A DNA stretch of 64,000 nucleotides from Diphasiastrum complanatum (taxonomy: Eukaryota > Streptophyta > Lycopodiopsida > Lycopodiales > Lycopodiaceae), in the NCBI GenBank assembly GCA_029204225.1, contig CM055101.1:3602684-3666683 (forward strand), in the 5' to 3' direction. The notes under the pieces were generated by a model that saw only the letters and a program-made list of their open reading frames with translations, was not told the origin of the DNA and searched no databases. Both the position numbers and the translations under genes were made by a program. Of this stretch, positions 23,001-32,249 are shown in pieces. Numbering within the stretch: the stretch's first letter is position 1; each line of letters begins with the position of its first letter.

Positions 23001-24342
23001 ATAGATATTGATTCTGATCAAGAACATACAAATCAGCCACAGGAGCAAAATCGATTTCAACAGCCACCTGAACCTGTACCTCTCAAAAGATCGACTGGGC
23101 AAAGAGTTCACCAGTAAGATTTATCGATGAATCAGCATGTTATCTTATGGAGGAACCTGCTACAGTAACTGAACCTTAAATCAAGCTGATGCAGATCTTT
23201 GGGAAGAGGCAATGGATAGAGAATAGGTATGGAAAACTTTGGCATACTTCAAATATTCATACAAATGAACAATGTGTATAGGGCAGAAGTTCAATAGCAA
23301 CATTGCTCAATATTTATTGATGTTGTGTCTAGGGTAGTACCTGACATAACAAAGGAGACTTGCAATTGTCAACCTTATAGAGTCCACCCACAAAGTCTCA
23401 AACCATCAACTTTATCATGCATAGCATGAATCAAATGCTATGACATCCTTTACTCACTTGGTTGGGTGCCTAGAAGTATGTGGAGGTCACATGCTCCAAA
23501 GTACATCCACATTAGCTTTCATATATTTGTACACAGACCAACATGCTGAGTTTTTATCTCTTCCAGAGGTGAAGAGCAGATTCAGTCATAATGAAACCTA
23601 TCACTAAAGATCAAAGCCAATCAAATGAAGTCCCTATTTATAGAAGATTAAGGAAAATTGACATCTCGCCACTTCTGCTTGCTCAAAACATAACTGAGAG
23701 TATAGCTGGAGGCCAAAAAGCACCAATAGAGATTGAAAGCATTGGCAGCCAGAACATTGTTCAAGAACATAATATAAATTCCAAAAGCAACGCAAGAACT
23801 ACTGCAAACTTTGTATATGCAATTTGTAAAAGGATTATTTGACAAAGGACACAAACCTTGTCATGTGCTGTTTTAATGGCCCATATGTCCTGCTTAGCCC
23901 TCCAATCAAGGTACATGACATCTTGCCTCAATAGCTCCCATGCTTGATACACATCGAGAAGCTTAGGGGCTCTGGGGACCTCTAAGCTTTCTGATCCTTT
24001 ATTCTCATGACTGCACAAATCCTGCATAGTGTCTGATGCACTTGTTGAGGCATCACCTGAGTTGCTATTACCAGCAGCTCCAGCAAATAGCAAATTGCCG
24101 CCTCTTTTTGTGCTTCCGTGAACAACTCTGCTAAACCAATGCTCACTTCTTAATCCTGGTTCCACCACCAACCTTGATCTTTCTGTTTTTGTCAAACCTA
24201 CTCTTCCGAAAAACCGGTCTGTAGGTTGCAGCATTACATCAACACAGGCAGAACTGCACACAAGGCCATCTGAGAGGATGTTGCAGGTGGCAGACTTCCC
24301 ACCTATACAACTAGCAGTGCCAGAAGCCACAAAGACAGCCAT
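14074..24342 (-). CDS. CAO: Chlorophyllide a oxygenase, complete 8-exon gene
   Basis: This Rieske-type plastid monooxygenase converts chlorophyllide a to b by two oxidations of the C7 methyl group. Exons on the minus strand are 23857-24342, 16529-16633, 16130-16405, 15859-16006, 15391-15578, 15167-15279, 14767-15061 and 14074-14226. All introns are GT-AG and phases join without a stop to 587 codons plus TAA. The N-terminus is Ser/Thr-rich and transit-like. The A domain (about 130-225) contains [19 protein letters not shown]. Rieske ligands are C316, H318, C335 and H338. The mononuclear-iron motif is E415, D419, H422 and H427. The end [13 protein letters not shown] is typical of CAO. The first ATG follows an in-frame TAA 11 codons upstream. 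Length (about 540 in angiosperms, from memory) and motifs suggest a functional gene. Confidence 0.95.
15167..15279 (-). CDS. CAO: CAO exon 6 (mononuclear iron site)
   Basis: Exon 6 has 113 bp, ends in phase 2, and encodes [13 protein letters not shown] with the Glu/Asp-x3-Asp-x2-His-x4-His iron-ligand arrangement of Rieske oxygenases, then TFAKGWPVP. The acceptor TTCCAAG and donor GTGAGT are canonical. The second copy keeps all four ligands (52823-52935). Confidence 0.93.
15859..16006 (-). CDS. CAO: CAO exon 4 (Rieske [2Fe-2S] exon)
   Basis: Exon 4 has 148 bp, starts in phase 0 and ends in phase 1. It encodes the whole Rieske cluster-binding segment: Cys-Ala-His, sixteen residues, then Cys-Pro-Tyr-His. 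The first Gly of GWEYS is split across the junction with exon 5. The homologous exon of the second copy (52089-52236) is the same length, with 5 differences in 50 residues by my alignment. Confidence 0.93.
17816..18336. mobile_element. hAT-type MITE with 8-bp target duplication
   Basis: This is a 521-bp non-coding element flanked by the exact 8-bp direct repeat GGTTTAGG (17808-17815 and 18337-18344). Its ends form an imperfect terminal inverted repeat starting CATAGAA on both strands. Sub-terminal regions carry many copies of GAACCGT/ACGGTTC in both orientations, as expected for transposase-binding repeats. An 8-bp target duplication is characteristic of the hAT superfamily. The interior has a 60-66-bp direct repeat. 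It has no coding capacity, so it would depend on an autonomous partner elsewhere. Confidence 0.85.
18060..18214. repeat. Internal direct repeat of the MITE
   Basis: A unit running from CTTCTTCGCCT to CTGACTTTCCGCTGAA occurs at about 18063-18123 and again at about 18147-18214, the second with a 7-bp insertion (CTCCAGA or similar). A shorter third echo (CCGCTGACTTTCC) lies at 18244-18257. Confidence 0.8.
18881..19018 (+). pseudogene. Copia gag N-terminal fragment
   Basis: The plus strand encodes [19 protein letters not shown] followed by [11 protein letters not shown], the usual start of a Copia gag (family form LDGTNYxxWKxKME). The frame runs from about 18881 and is cut at about 19018, where gypsy sequence on the other strand begins. 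It is probably the front of the Copia element continued at 20913, with the middle of gag lost. Confidence 0.7.
19019..19524 (-). pseudogene. Ty3/gypsy gag fragment
   Basis: This minus-strand stretch (208 open codons to 18898) starts [20 protein letters not shown]. It contains the retrotransposon gag signature region [17 protein letters not shown] preceded by a Trp-Trp pair, as in the plant gypsy gag domain. The true gag homology ends near 19019, and the rest of the ORF runs antisense over the Copia gag piece. Leader, primer site and LTR lie to the right on the same strand. Confidence 0.7.
19525..20405 (-). mobile_element. Gypsy 5' leader
   Basis: Non-coding sequence between the gag fragment and the primer site at 20406-20418. 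It contains CT-rich tracts (TCTCTCTCTAGAA or similar near 20390) like those at 27137-27185. The small ORFs here are shadows. Confidence 0.55.
20406..20912 (-). mobile_element. Gypsy primer site and 5' LTR
   Basis: At 20406-20418 the minus strand reads TGGTATCAGAGCC, an exact initiator-tRNA-Met primer site. The LTR therefore lies to the right: on the minus strand it starts TGTTAGATGCC at about 20912 and ends GTGTGAGA near 20421. Its right edge coincides with the point where Copia homology resumes (20913), which suggests insertion into that Copia element, but I did not find a target-site duplication. Confidence 0.6.
20913..21571 (+). pseudogene. Copia integrase N-terminal part
   Basis: The plus strand encodes the pre-integrase segment [14 protein letters not shown] followed by [13 protein letters not shown]. 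With frame shifts the integrase core follows: [23 protein letters not shown] and [18 protein letters not shown]. The last residues (LPKSCWA) are cut by the solo LTR at 21577 and resume at 22598. Dead by shifts and truncation. Confidence 0.85.
21577..22592. mobile_element. Solo LTR, 1016 bp, with target duplication
   Basis: It begins TGTGGTGGAC and ends CTCCACA (TG...CA, inverted ends TGTGG/CCACA), with TGGGC repeated directly on both sides (21572-21576 and 22593-22597). It splits the Copia integrase codons for W-A-E-A-V, so the empty site is reconstructed from the Copia reading frame. No primer site, polypurine tract or coding sequence lies inside, so it is a solo LTR left by unequal recombination, or a very small non-autonomous element. 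Strand cannot be told. Confidence 0.85.
22598..23235 (+). pseudogene. Copia integrase C-terminus and connector
   Basis: This continues the element at 20913-21571: [12 protein letters not shown], then an open stretch with [42 protein letters not shown] and a Glu/Gln/Pro-rich connector ending [12 protein letters not shown] short WEEAMDRE piece near 23205 marks the start of the RT domain, after which homology stops. Confidence 0.88.
23236..23856. other. Unassigned intron sequence
   Basis: The rest of CAO intron 1 next to its donor. The 83-codon plus-strand ORF at 23591-23842 runs into the exon on the opposite strand and has no domain, so I do not call it. Confidence 0.4.
23857..24342 (-). CDS. 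CAO: CAO exon 1 (transit peptide and start of A domain)
   Basis: This exon has 162 codons, starts [11 protein letters not shown] and ends at HDK before the donor GTTTGTG. Residues 1 to about 60 are rich in Ser, Thr and Gly and poor in acidic residues at the very start, as expected for a plastid transit peptide. Residues about 85-125 form a variable Ser/Gly/Glu linker. From about 130 the A domain begins ([15 protein letters not shown]). In Arabidopsis the A domain confers chlorophyll-b-dependent instability. A three-codon upstream ORF (24345-24356) ends two bases before the start codon. Confidence 0.9.
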
Positions 24343-25105
24343 ATTCAAGTGCTCATGAGCGATGCAGATAATTCGTTACTCACATTCTGCTGCTGTCTAC
24401 AACTCATCACAGAGAACACAAGATCCCAGCAAAATTCTCAGCGGGCTCTCCCAGATTGTCTGCTTTTGTTCCACAAGCCTTACAGCCGCAGCAAACTAAA
24501 CCAAACGTGGGATTTTCCTTCTCACTTTACTAATCTCAATACCATGCCTAGATCAGAAATCTTAAATGCTTAGAGTTTCCATGGCATATACAGCTACCAA
24601 AATACATCAGGTTTTTCATACCAAATGCTACTTCAGCCTGTTTTTCAACATACAGAGCCAAAAACCAGCCTCTTCTACATCCATGATCCATCAGCACACA
24701 CCATGATACAATCACCGTTGTTTCTGCTCTATTTCTAAGTTCAAAACAAACCACTCTGCCTATTCCTGATGCCAGTTACTTTTTCATCCCACAGAAAGCA
24801 TTCTTTCCACAAAACCCAATCCTTCCACTGTCTGTGCAAGGCGGTATGAGCAAGATCCTCACTGCTTTCGAAAACACTGGATCTTGCTCGCCAAAAAGCT
24901 CTCTTCCTCTCTCTCTCTCTCTCTTCGCAATATCCTCAGGGACAAATCTGCCCATAAAGGATGATGGCTTGGCGGATAAAGTGACGTGGCAGCCAACGTG
25001 GCAGAATAAAGCGATTTGATTGGACAATGGGATTTGCGGTGTGCCTTCCATTCTTCTCCTCGTCAATGCCATGCGCTTGTGGCACAGCTCGCGCCACGTG
25101 TGCAC
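24343..25105 (-). promoter_or_regulatory. CAO upstream region with G-box-like motifs
   Basis: Upstream of the CAO start lie a (GA)n tract on the gene strand (complement of CTCTCTCTCT, 24903-24924) and three ACGT-core elements: ACGTGGC at 24984-24990 and 24996-25002, and a palindromic CACGTG G-box at 25095-25100. A GGATAAAG stretch (I-box-like) is at 24974-24981. G-boxes and GATA motifs occur in many light-regulated plant promoters, which fits a chlorophyll b gene. The transcription start is not visible; I infer that it lies between the GA tract and the motif cluster or just below it. Confidence 0.5.
24345..24356 (-). promoter_or_regulatory. Minimal upstream ORF before the CAO start
   Basis: ATG-AGC-ACT-TGA on the gene strand ends two bases before the CAO ATG (24340-24342). 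Such a short uORF could reduce or tune initiation at the main start, if it lies within the transcript. Confidence 0.4.
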
Positions 25106-25930
25106 CCCAAAACTTATATTTCAATGTTTGTTTGTTTGTTTGTTTGCAAATTTATTTTTTTGTGTATTTTTTGTGTATGAAAAAAGCATTAAACTTAGTG
25201 ACAAATTCCAAATTTATATAGATTTTGTACTCTTTTACCATTTCTGCTCAAATCCAGAACTTCCTATATTATCAAAGTGACTTTTTCCCTAGCATTGATT
25301 GGCTCTTTTAGAATGATCATGATGTTATAAAAAATGCTCTCAAACCCCTTATTTGTATACAATAATTGCATATCCACAAATCTACCTTGAACAATTGAGA
25401 AGTGGCTGACTCTAAAGCCAAGCACCTATTCTAAAATGTCATCCACACAACAAATCATGACTATCGGGGATAGAATAGGGTGGACAAGTTTTTTTTATGA
25501 TTCTCGTCAAAAGTACCTAAGACTTCTTATAGTGAAGAGATTTTTTGTCCTTACCCAAGATCTGATCATGTGCTACCTAAAACCAAGCACTTGTCAAGGC
25601 TAGTGGGTTGAGTGGACTAAGGGTGGTTTCACATGGAAGGGTCCAGGGCCATTTCAAAATTTGCAATTACACCCCAGTTTGAAAGCCCAGCTACTTCCAA
25701 GTCATTCCATGTGCAAGGCCCTTTTTATTTGGAGGGCAAAGCATTTATTATCTGAATTCAAATTAGATAAGGTATTTAAAGTTTTTATTGGAGGAGAGAG
25801 AGTAGGCCCACCATGTACCTCCCAATACTTCAAGAGGTCCAAGATACTCCCCTGATATCTTGACTTACCCCAGCTTGGCACATTTCAATGTCACCTAGGG
25901 GCAACTCTCACTCTTTGTGAAATGGAGGGG
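25106..25930. other. No gene recognised
   Basis: AT-rich start with TTTG repeats (25125-25150), then mixed sequence. The ORFs at 25020-25280 and 25661-25855 lack domains. Confidence 0.4.
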
Positions 25931-26215
25931 AGGCTGTTGTGGGTATTTCGTGTACAATAATAAATTAATGGGTCCCACCACTAAAATTATTGTTGGCCAA
26001 GCCTTACCAAGTGGGCCCCGCCACATTACAGTAGGGCAATAAGTGTGAGGCACTGGCTTCCTGCATGTATAAGCCTACCCCAATGAGCACACTAGTTAAA
26101 TAGTTTAAGTTGTTTCCTAATGACTTGGGCCTTATTAAAGGCCAAAGTCTAAGTTACAAGGTTGAGTCAAAGTCAAATGGTGGTAGGTGGGATGTGTTTA
26201 TTTGTACACCATTAA
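25931..26215 (+). mobile_element. Fragment of the TGTTGGGGG-type LTR family
   Basis: From TGTTGTGGGTATT this aligns with the starts of the LTRs at 31424 (plus) and 29992 (minus): shared AATAAATTAATGG-like stretch, ATAAGTGTG, CTTCCTGCATGTATAAGCC, CCAATGAGCA and GACTTGGGCC. It carries a small extra segment after the first 40 bp and loses similarity near 26215. Confidence 0.6.
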
Positions 26216-26239
26216 ATCTTTTGTGTTTCTTTGAAAGGC

Positions 26240-26880
26240 TAAGATTGCAATCCTTGCCACTTAAGGGAGCCGAGAACCACGACTTAGCTTCCCAGCCTTC
26301 AACTCTTGCCATCCAAACCCACTTGACATACAAGCAGCCAACTCGCCAACCACGATCAGACTTAACCAACTTGAAGTTCCGAAAACCAACACTGAGATCC
26401 AAACTGGCGCCATGCCAGATCGGGGGTCCCGATGTGGGTGACTTCCCTCCAAGCAAGCCGCCCGACATACATCAAACTTAACCAACTCGAAACTTCGTTA
26501 CAAACGAGTAACATCCATTCCAAGCAAGCGGTCTGACTTACATCAGACTTAACCAACTGAAAGCTTCGTCACGAGTGCTGGAAGCCAACCTGGCGCCACG
26601 CCAGACTGGACAGCCATAAACAGGTAAATTCCACCCAAGCCAACTCAGCCGACAGGGTAGAGCCCGTTCCCCAAGAGCTTAACCCATTCACGTTCATGCA
26701 AGGAACACTTAGAACCACAAGCCGCGACAGATATGGAGACAACCAGTTTCTGAACCAAATGGTCCCGACAGCATACCGCTGGCGCCACGGACCGAATGGT
26801 CCCGACGGCATACCGCTGGCGTCCCGGGATTCGACTTACAACTGGCGCTTTTACCAAACACTGAAACCCAGAAGGTAATC
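26240..26880. repeat. GC-rich imperfect tandem repeats
   Basis: ATCAGACTTAACCAACT or a near form recurs at about 26356, 26472 and 26540, each followed by GAAA/GAAG and TTCG. TGGTCCCGACAGCATACCGC is repeated at 26760 and 26796. Several TGGCGCCA motifs are interspersed (26404, 26591, 26779). The opposing ORFs here (26110-26481, 26154-26468 and others) are by-products of the repeats. Confidence 0.6.
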
Positions 26881-27119
26881 AGAGTCAGTTTGAGAAAAAT
26901 CCCACTTTATTGATAAATCTGAGAAGGTTACATTTCAAGTGTGTGACCGACCCTAGTCTCCGGGGCGCTAGCATGCCAAGGCGAGAGTCAGGACAACATT
27001 CCAGCAAGGGAGGCTGAGACTTGATTGGAGCTCGTCCTGAGTCGCAACCCGCACTCCCCTATAGTATTGGTGGGATCGGGCACACCCCCCCCCCTCTCAT
27101 ACCAAGCACTCTACCCAGG

Positions 27120-27504
27120 CTGGTAAAGCACATTTTTCTCTCTCTAAAATTTTCTCTCTCTAGAAAGTCATTTTCTCTCTCTAGAATATATTGATCCCCA
27201 GGCTTCCTTTTATCGTGCCTAGATCGTGTGAGGTGATTGCACATCAATCTGAGCTCTCTGGACTTCGCTAGGAACCGATCAAAGATTTTCAGCCATAGGA
27301 ACTTGGCGCCGGCTGGATTCTGGTCATAGTGGCGCCGGGAGCGGCGCCGTCGCCGTTGGCACCAGGAGCAACAGGGGCGTTGCTAGCGCCGGGGACAATG
27401 CTGGCGCCAGTGGCGCCGAAAGTAAAGCTTGTAAATGTAACTTTACAACATCTACCAAGGTGACACAAACCTTGCCCACTATGGTAATGACATCTTGGAG
27501 CCAA
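27120..27504. other. CT-rich tract and GGCGCC-rich block of a probable gypsy leader
   Basis: At 27137-27185 TCTCTCTCTAGAA-like units repeat three times, as near the gypsy primer site at 20.4 kb. At 27304-27415 GGCGCC occurs at least five times within Ala/Gly/Pro-coding minus-strand sequence (open 27289-27504, APGA-type repeats). A retroelement leader or gag start is likely, but no domain is visible. Confidence 0.35.
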
Positions 27505-29251
27505 ATTGCTGCCTATATAGGCTTAATCTACTACTCATTATAGAGATTTCTCATTTGGCCATAGAAGCTACCACCACAATTTACTATTCACAATACTAAA
27601 ATAACAAGAATGATGTGGTATTGTACCACAAAGGCCTAGCCATGTCATATTGTTAAATTGTTACTCTGTATGAATGCTAGAAATTGAGCAATATGGAAAG
27701 GCATTCATGACATAATATTAGAATAATAAGTTTTGTGAAAAATTAATTTATGCAATGGATATATATTTTGATTTTGAAATATGTGCATGATCTGCAAAAG
27801 TTTGTATTGTATAATAAGAAATTTGATATCAATCACAAAAAATTGATAAAATTTGTTGATGATTAATTTTTTGTATTATATAACATAATCCATGATTGAC
27901 TATACATATGTTTGTATATTATTTTATCATGGTTATAGTTGATTTTATTTGAAGGGATGTAAGAAAATTGGAAAATTACATCATGATGTTGTCCATCGAT
28001 GTTTTATATCATATCGGGAAAAGAGATAGTCTACGTTGGGTTGATTATTACTATAAAGGTGATTGTTGAAATGTAGCTGTGAGTTTGTGGACGACTTTGT
28101 AACAAAAGATATTGCATGCTTTCAATGTGAAAAAGATCTTCAGTAAATGGGAACAACGAAGAAACCTTGCATGGAGGAGTGAGGGGAACATCAAATGCTC
28201 AAATGCTAATTCACATGTTTGCACGCATCAAAATGCTTCATGCAAATATGGCAAAAATCGCAATATTGTCCAAGCAACACATTATGCATGCTTTCTACAA
28301 TTGTCGAATCTAAAGAGCATTGACAACAACAAGATCCTTTATTCCATACAATGAATCCTAATAATCAGAAGTTTGAAAAGATCAAAGTGTCGAAGAAGAT
28401 GATGTATCTCCTATGCCTTGGAGACGCAATTTATGACATGATATATCAACCTTGACAATCAGAGCTTGAAAGAGATTAGAGACCCGCATCTAGAAACCTA
28501 TCCTTCGAATCCCGATCCTTACTTCCCTTAGCATGTTGTCATCAACAAAATTTCAATTGACCCAATGCCTATGGCCATAATTGTCACAACGTGGAGCATC
28601 AGTGGGGATGATTGGGTGCTGCAATCTGAGACTTTGTTAGGGCACTAAAGATTCAACAAATTAAGAATGTAGAATCTATGGATCTGTAAGCAGAGAATGT
28701 CATTAACTTCTTTCTATTTCACACTTTGATGAATTCTGTAGGCTGAATCCTAGAAGAGTGATTAATCCATTTTTATAGGAGTTCTTTCGCAAGGGAAAGT
28801 AGCTGGCAAATATTCTCAATAGGCTTTTTAGAATCAAGTTTTAATAGATTCATACTACTCACAAATTTCTGAAGACAAAAAGATTACAGTGGAACAACAA
28901 TATGTACACATCCCATACATAATAGCATTCAACCAGCTGATCACAAACTTATTTGGAGCTCCACATTCGCATGCACACATCTACATGCATGCAAATACAT
29001 CACAAGCACCTTCTACGATCGGTTTTGGACTCAAAAATCAATCATTTATAGTAAATTGAGTTCAAGATTTTTGGTGATTCTCGAACAATTCAGTTCCAAT
29101 GACTTGCCTCCAATGATCTGCTTCTTGGTGACCCAACAAAAACTAAGATGGCTCATTATGATATTTTTAAGAAATAAAACAAATGTTCCAACCACTTGTA
29201 TGATTACTGTTTTGAAGGTCAATCCTTCAACTATTTGCTTTTGTGTAGGTG
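27505..29251. other. No gene recognised
   Basis: AT-rich sequence of unknown origin; no ORF above 80 codons, no LTR boundary, no RNA gene. Confidence 0.45.
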
Positions 29252-29992
29252 TGTAGATTCGATGGTGAGCAGCCCTCCGCCTGTCAAGAAGGGTTAAAAC
29301 ACAAGGATAGGTTCCTAAGTATTCTTGGTTACTAATTTAGATGCTTCCTAACCCTATTTTTAACACTACCCCACTTCTAACTCTACTTTCACTAACACTA
29401 ACACATCAAGATTGAAGGTGAAAGAGAAAAAAGAGAGAGAAAGTTAGAGGGAGGTTAGCTCATGTGCTCATCCTAGCATGCTAATGGAGAAACCTTTAAC
29501 TACTACAAAGCAAGAACAATAGCAAATAGAAATCAAATAACAAACACAATGAAAGAGCAAGAGCATGCAAGAATAGCACATTAAGATGCTTGAGCTCTCA
29601 AAATACCAGAGTCTCCTCCTCTCAAATAAGCACGTATAATGGTGTACAATAGGTGCCTTTTTATTTTTGGAGTGGCCCTTGCCCCTTGCTTCCTATTGGC
29701 TACTTGAAAGAAGGTGGGATTGAAATCCACACCCTTCACAAAAAACACAAACTCATCAATGGTGTAGAAAGAAGCACACCCCACCTACCACCATTTGACT
29801 TTTGACTAATTACAAAAACTTAGGAACTTAAGTTAAGCATATTACATGGCCCATAGTCAAGTTTATTCCAAAATTAATTATTTACAAGTGCTCATTGGGC
29901 CATGAATTTATGCACGTAGGATGCCACGACCCTCGCAACTTATTTCTATTTTTTCGACAAATTTATTTTTTTACACTGGAATACCCCCAACA
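29252..29992 (-). mobile_element. LTR of the TGTTGGGGG family, minus orientation
   Basis: Read on the minus strand it starts TGTTGGGGGTATTCC at 29992 and ends GAATCTACACA at 29252. It is the inverted counterpart of the LTR at 31424-32249: shared CAATGAGCAC, CCCATGGCC-type string, GTTAGTGTTAGTG region and TTGACAGGCGGA near the end. I find no matching 5-bp target duplication, so it may be part of a rearranged element. Confidence 0.72.
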
Positions 29993-31423
29993 GGGCCTTC
30001 GACCTGAAGTAGTGATGGTCCCTCGGCATTTGTGTTTAGTAAAGTGCCCGTTTTGCTCGTCGTTATTGGATCAGATTTCTTGTAACCTCCTCCATAAAGG
30101 CCAGTCTTTTTGTACTTCTCTTATCTTTAGGAGTCCCTCTTCTTGTCCACTGGCCTCTACTTGATCCTAAACTTCTACCCCCGCTGCTTGCTTGTCTTTG
30201 TCTTGGTTGGAACTAGTCATCGCAGCTTCTAATGTGGGTGGCACTGGAACTACCATTGGGGCTAGTTGGGATTGTTGTTCCATGTGGCATTGGCATGCCT
30301 TTAGGGCACTCTTTGCATGTGCGGACTCTTGTAGGGCACTCCTTTGGTACCGGACTCTACCTGGTAGTTATCGAGCATTTTTGGCAATAGATTTTCACCT
30401 GCTGCATGAGAAGATCCATCTCAGCTTGTGTGAAAGGTCGATCAGCAGGGATTGGTTGAGCTAGCCAAGAAGTCTTTTCAGCTTGTAGTACCTGCACCTC
30501 CGCTCCCAAGCGTTGATTTTTCGTTTCATAGACTTGAGCTGAGCTTGGAGCATAATGAGACATTGTGTCGCTTGCTTCTGGATCTCCTAGACGGTTGCTT
30601 GGGCGTCCTTGTAGATTTTGAGAGGCCCTTGATGTACCTCTGGAGATCATCTTCGTGCTTCTTCAGTTTTAGCACTTCTTGCTTCTCTACTAGCTCGTGT
30701 TCTTGAGTTATCTATAGGTCCTAGGTGATCTCCACTCGCAGCTTCGTATTGCTTGTAGCTAGTTTCAATACGCGGCCATCCAATATAGTTCTGGTCATTA
30801 CCGCATCATGGACAAAAGTTTCCAAAATTTTGTAGGCCGATGTCATGTTCGTGGGCCCCCGGCCGGTACGGTGCTACTTGCTGGGGCTTGGTGAGGTGTC
30901 GCCCAGATGATCTGCACCATGTCATTGTCGTCTTCGATGAGTGTCTTTGGTGCTACTATGTCTACTGGTGCAGTGGGGTCAACACGATCAGGCGATGGCA
31001 CATATTATGTCTTCTCGACAGGGGGTGTGACAGGAGTGGCGGCAATGGAGAGAGGAGCGAGGATGGGTGTTTCGAAGGAGGGAATGATAGGACTGAAGGA
31101 AACTGAAGGGTGGTGTCGAGGATGGAAGGAGATGTAGGGGGACGAGAGGCCTTTTGGGGACGTGAGGTTAATGATGTTCATCCAGTCGAGGATGTCGATA
31201 GATAGTTGTGAATCGAGAGGGTTGATATTGAGAAGGGGAGTGAAAGCGAATGCGACAGGGATGGAAGAAGCGATAGTGATGGATGGTGTGGAAGAAACGA
31301 GAACAGCTATGGAAGGTGGAGGGATGGGTGCAACAGAAACAGAGGTGATGGCAGCAGCGGATGGGTGGACGGAAGCAGAAGTAGTGGATGCAGAAGAGGC
31401 GAATGCAGGGCATGAAGGTGCGT
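29993..31423 (-). other. Sequence between two head-to-head LTRs, coiled-coil-like remnant
   Basis: No intact gene. On the minus strand 30357-30650 is open (97 codons) with a Gln/Glu/Lys-rich helical stretch (NQRLGAEVQVLQAEKTS) and decayed, frame-shifted coding-like sequence around it. The plus strand at 31020-31420 is purine-rich (GGAG and GATGG runs), which produces several spurious ORFs. It may be an internal remnant of the gypsy-like element to which the LTRs belong, but no gag, protease or pol motif is visible. Confidence 0.35.
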
Positions 31424-32249
31424 TGTATTGGGGGTATTCTCAACACAGTGTAAATAAATAAATTTGGTTAATAAGTGTGTTGCAAAGGCATGGCATCCTG
31501 CGTGTCTAAGCCCATGGCCCAATGAGCATGCAAGTTGAGCGTAAATATAAATAATAGACTTGGGCCCTTTCGTAATTAAAATAAAACTTGAGGCTCAAAG
31601 TCAAGTTTAGAACTTAGTATTAAACTTTTGTAAATTGGGTCCAATTTGGGACTCACATGAATCTTGTGATATCCAATGTACTTTTTGTGGACCCTTGGAT
31701 TAAGTTGGGTCCAAGATGAATGGATAGGATCAATGTACATATTAGCCAATGGGATTTTGGGGCAAGGGCCTTCTCCATTTATAAAAAGGCACCACCATTT
31801 GTACTCTATTTTTCATGCTTAATAAGAAGGAGGAAACTCTACCAAATTGGAGAGTCTAGCATCCTCAATTGCTAAACACTCTTGCTAATGCTATTGTTTT
31901 GTGTTTCCATTTTGCTTTCCATTCCATTGTTCTTGTTTTAATAGATATAATTTTTCCATTAGCATGTAACATGAGCAATTGAGCTAACCTCCCTCTTCCC
32001 TCTTTCCCTCTTTCCCTCTTTTTCTCTCTCTTCTCTTTTCTCTCTTCTCTTCTTCTCTTCTATTTCATCCGAAATCATGATAAATGCTAGTGTAGTGGAG
32101 TAGAGTTAGTAGTGGTTAGTGTTAGAGGTGGTAGAGTTAGGAGAAAAAGCAAGTATCCAACTAAATTAGCATCTTTGCATAGTTAGGTGCCTATCCAGCG
32201 TTCTAACGTTTGTTGACAGGCGGAACTACAAAAGATCTATGTCCCTACA
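31424..32249 (+). mobile_element. LTR of the TGTTGGGGG family, plus orientation
   Basis: An 826-bp LTR starts TGTATTGGGGGTATTC and ends GTCCCTACA. It is followed at 32250-32268 by GTGGCACTGTTGCTGGGAA, a degenerate match to the tRNA-Asp-type primer site TGGCGCCGTTGCCGGGGA of plant Athila/Tat gypsy elements. It is therefore best read as a 5' LTR. A TATAAAA-like promoter (TTTATAAAAAGGC near 31781) and CT-rich tract (31990-32070) lie inside. Confidence 0.72.

Larger units (their letters stand above)
16634..23856 (-). other. CAO intron 1, 7.2 kb, transposon nest
   Basis: The donor is GTTTGTG at 23851-23856; the acceptor ends ATGCACAG at 16634. The other CAO introns are 105-540 bp, so this one has grown by insertion. 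From acceptor side to donor side it holds: about 460 bp homologous to the intron before the second CAO copy (near 16634-17145), unassigned sequence, a hAT-type MITE (17816-18336), a Copia gag piece (18881-19018), a gypsy 5' remnant (19019-20912), Copia integrase (20913-21571), a solo LTR (21577-22592), more Copia (22598-23235) and unassigned sequence. Confidence 0.85.

Noticed and set aside
24348-24348. CAO start at the in-frame TTG six bases upstream
   Set aside because: Plant nuclear genes rarely start at TTG and an ATG follows two codons later; the ATG at 24342 is preferred.
31162-31461. Plus-strand ORFs in the 31-kb region (Gly/Glu/Met/Ala-rich)
   Set aside because: Produced by purine-rich low-complexity sequence; no domain, and several frames are open at once.
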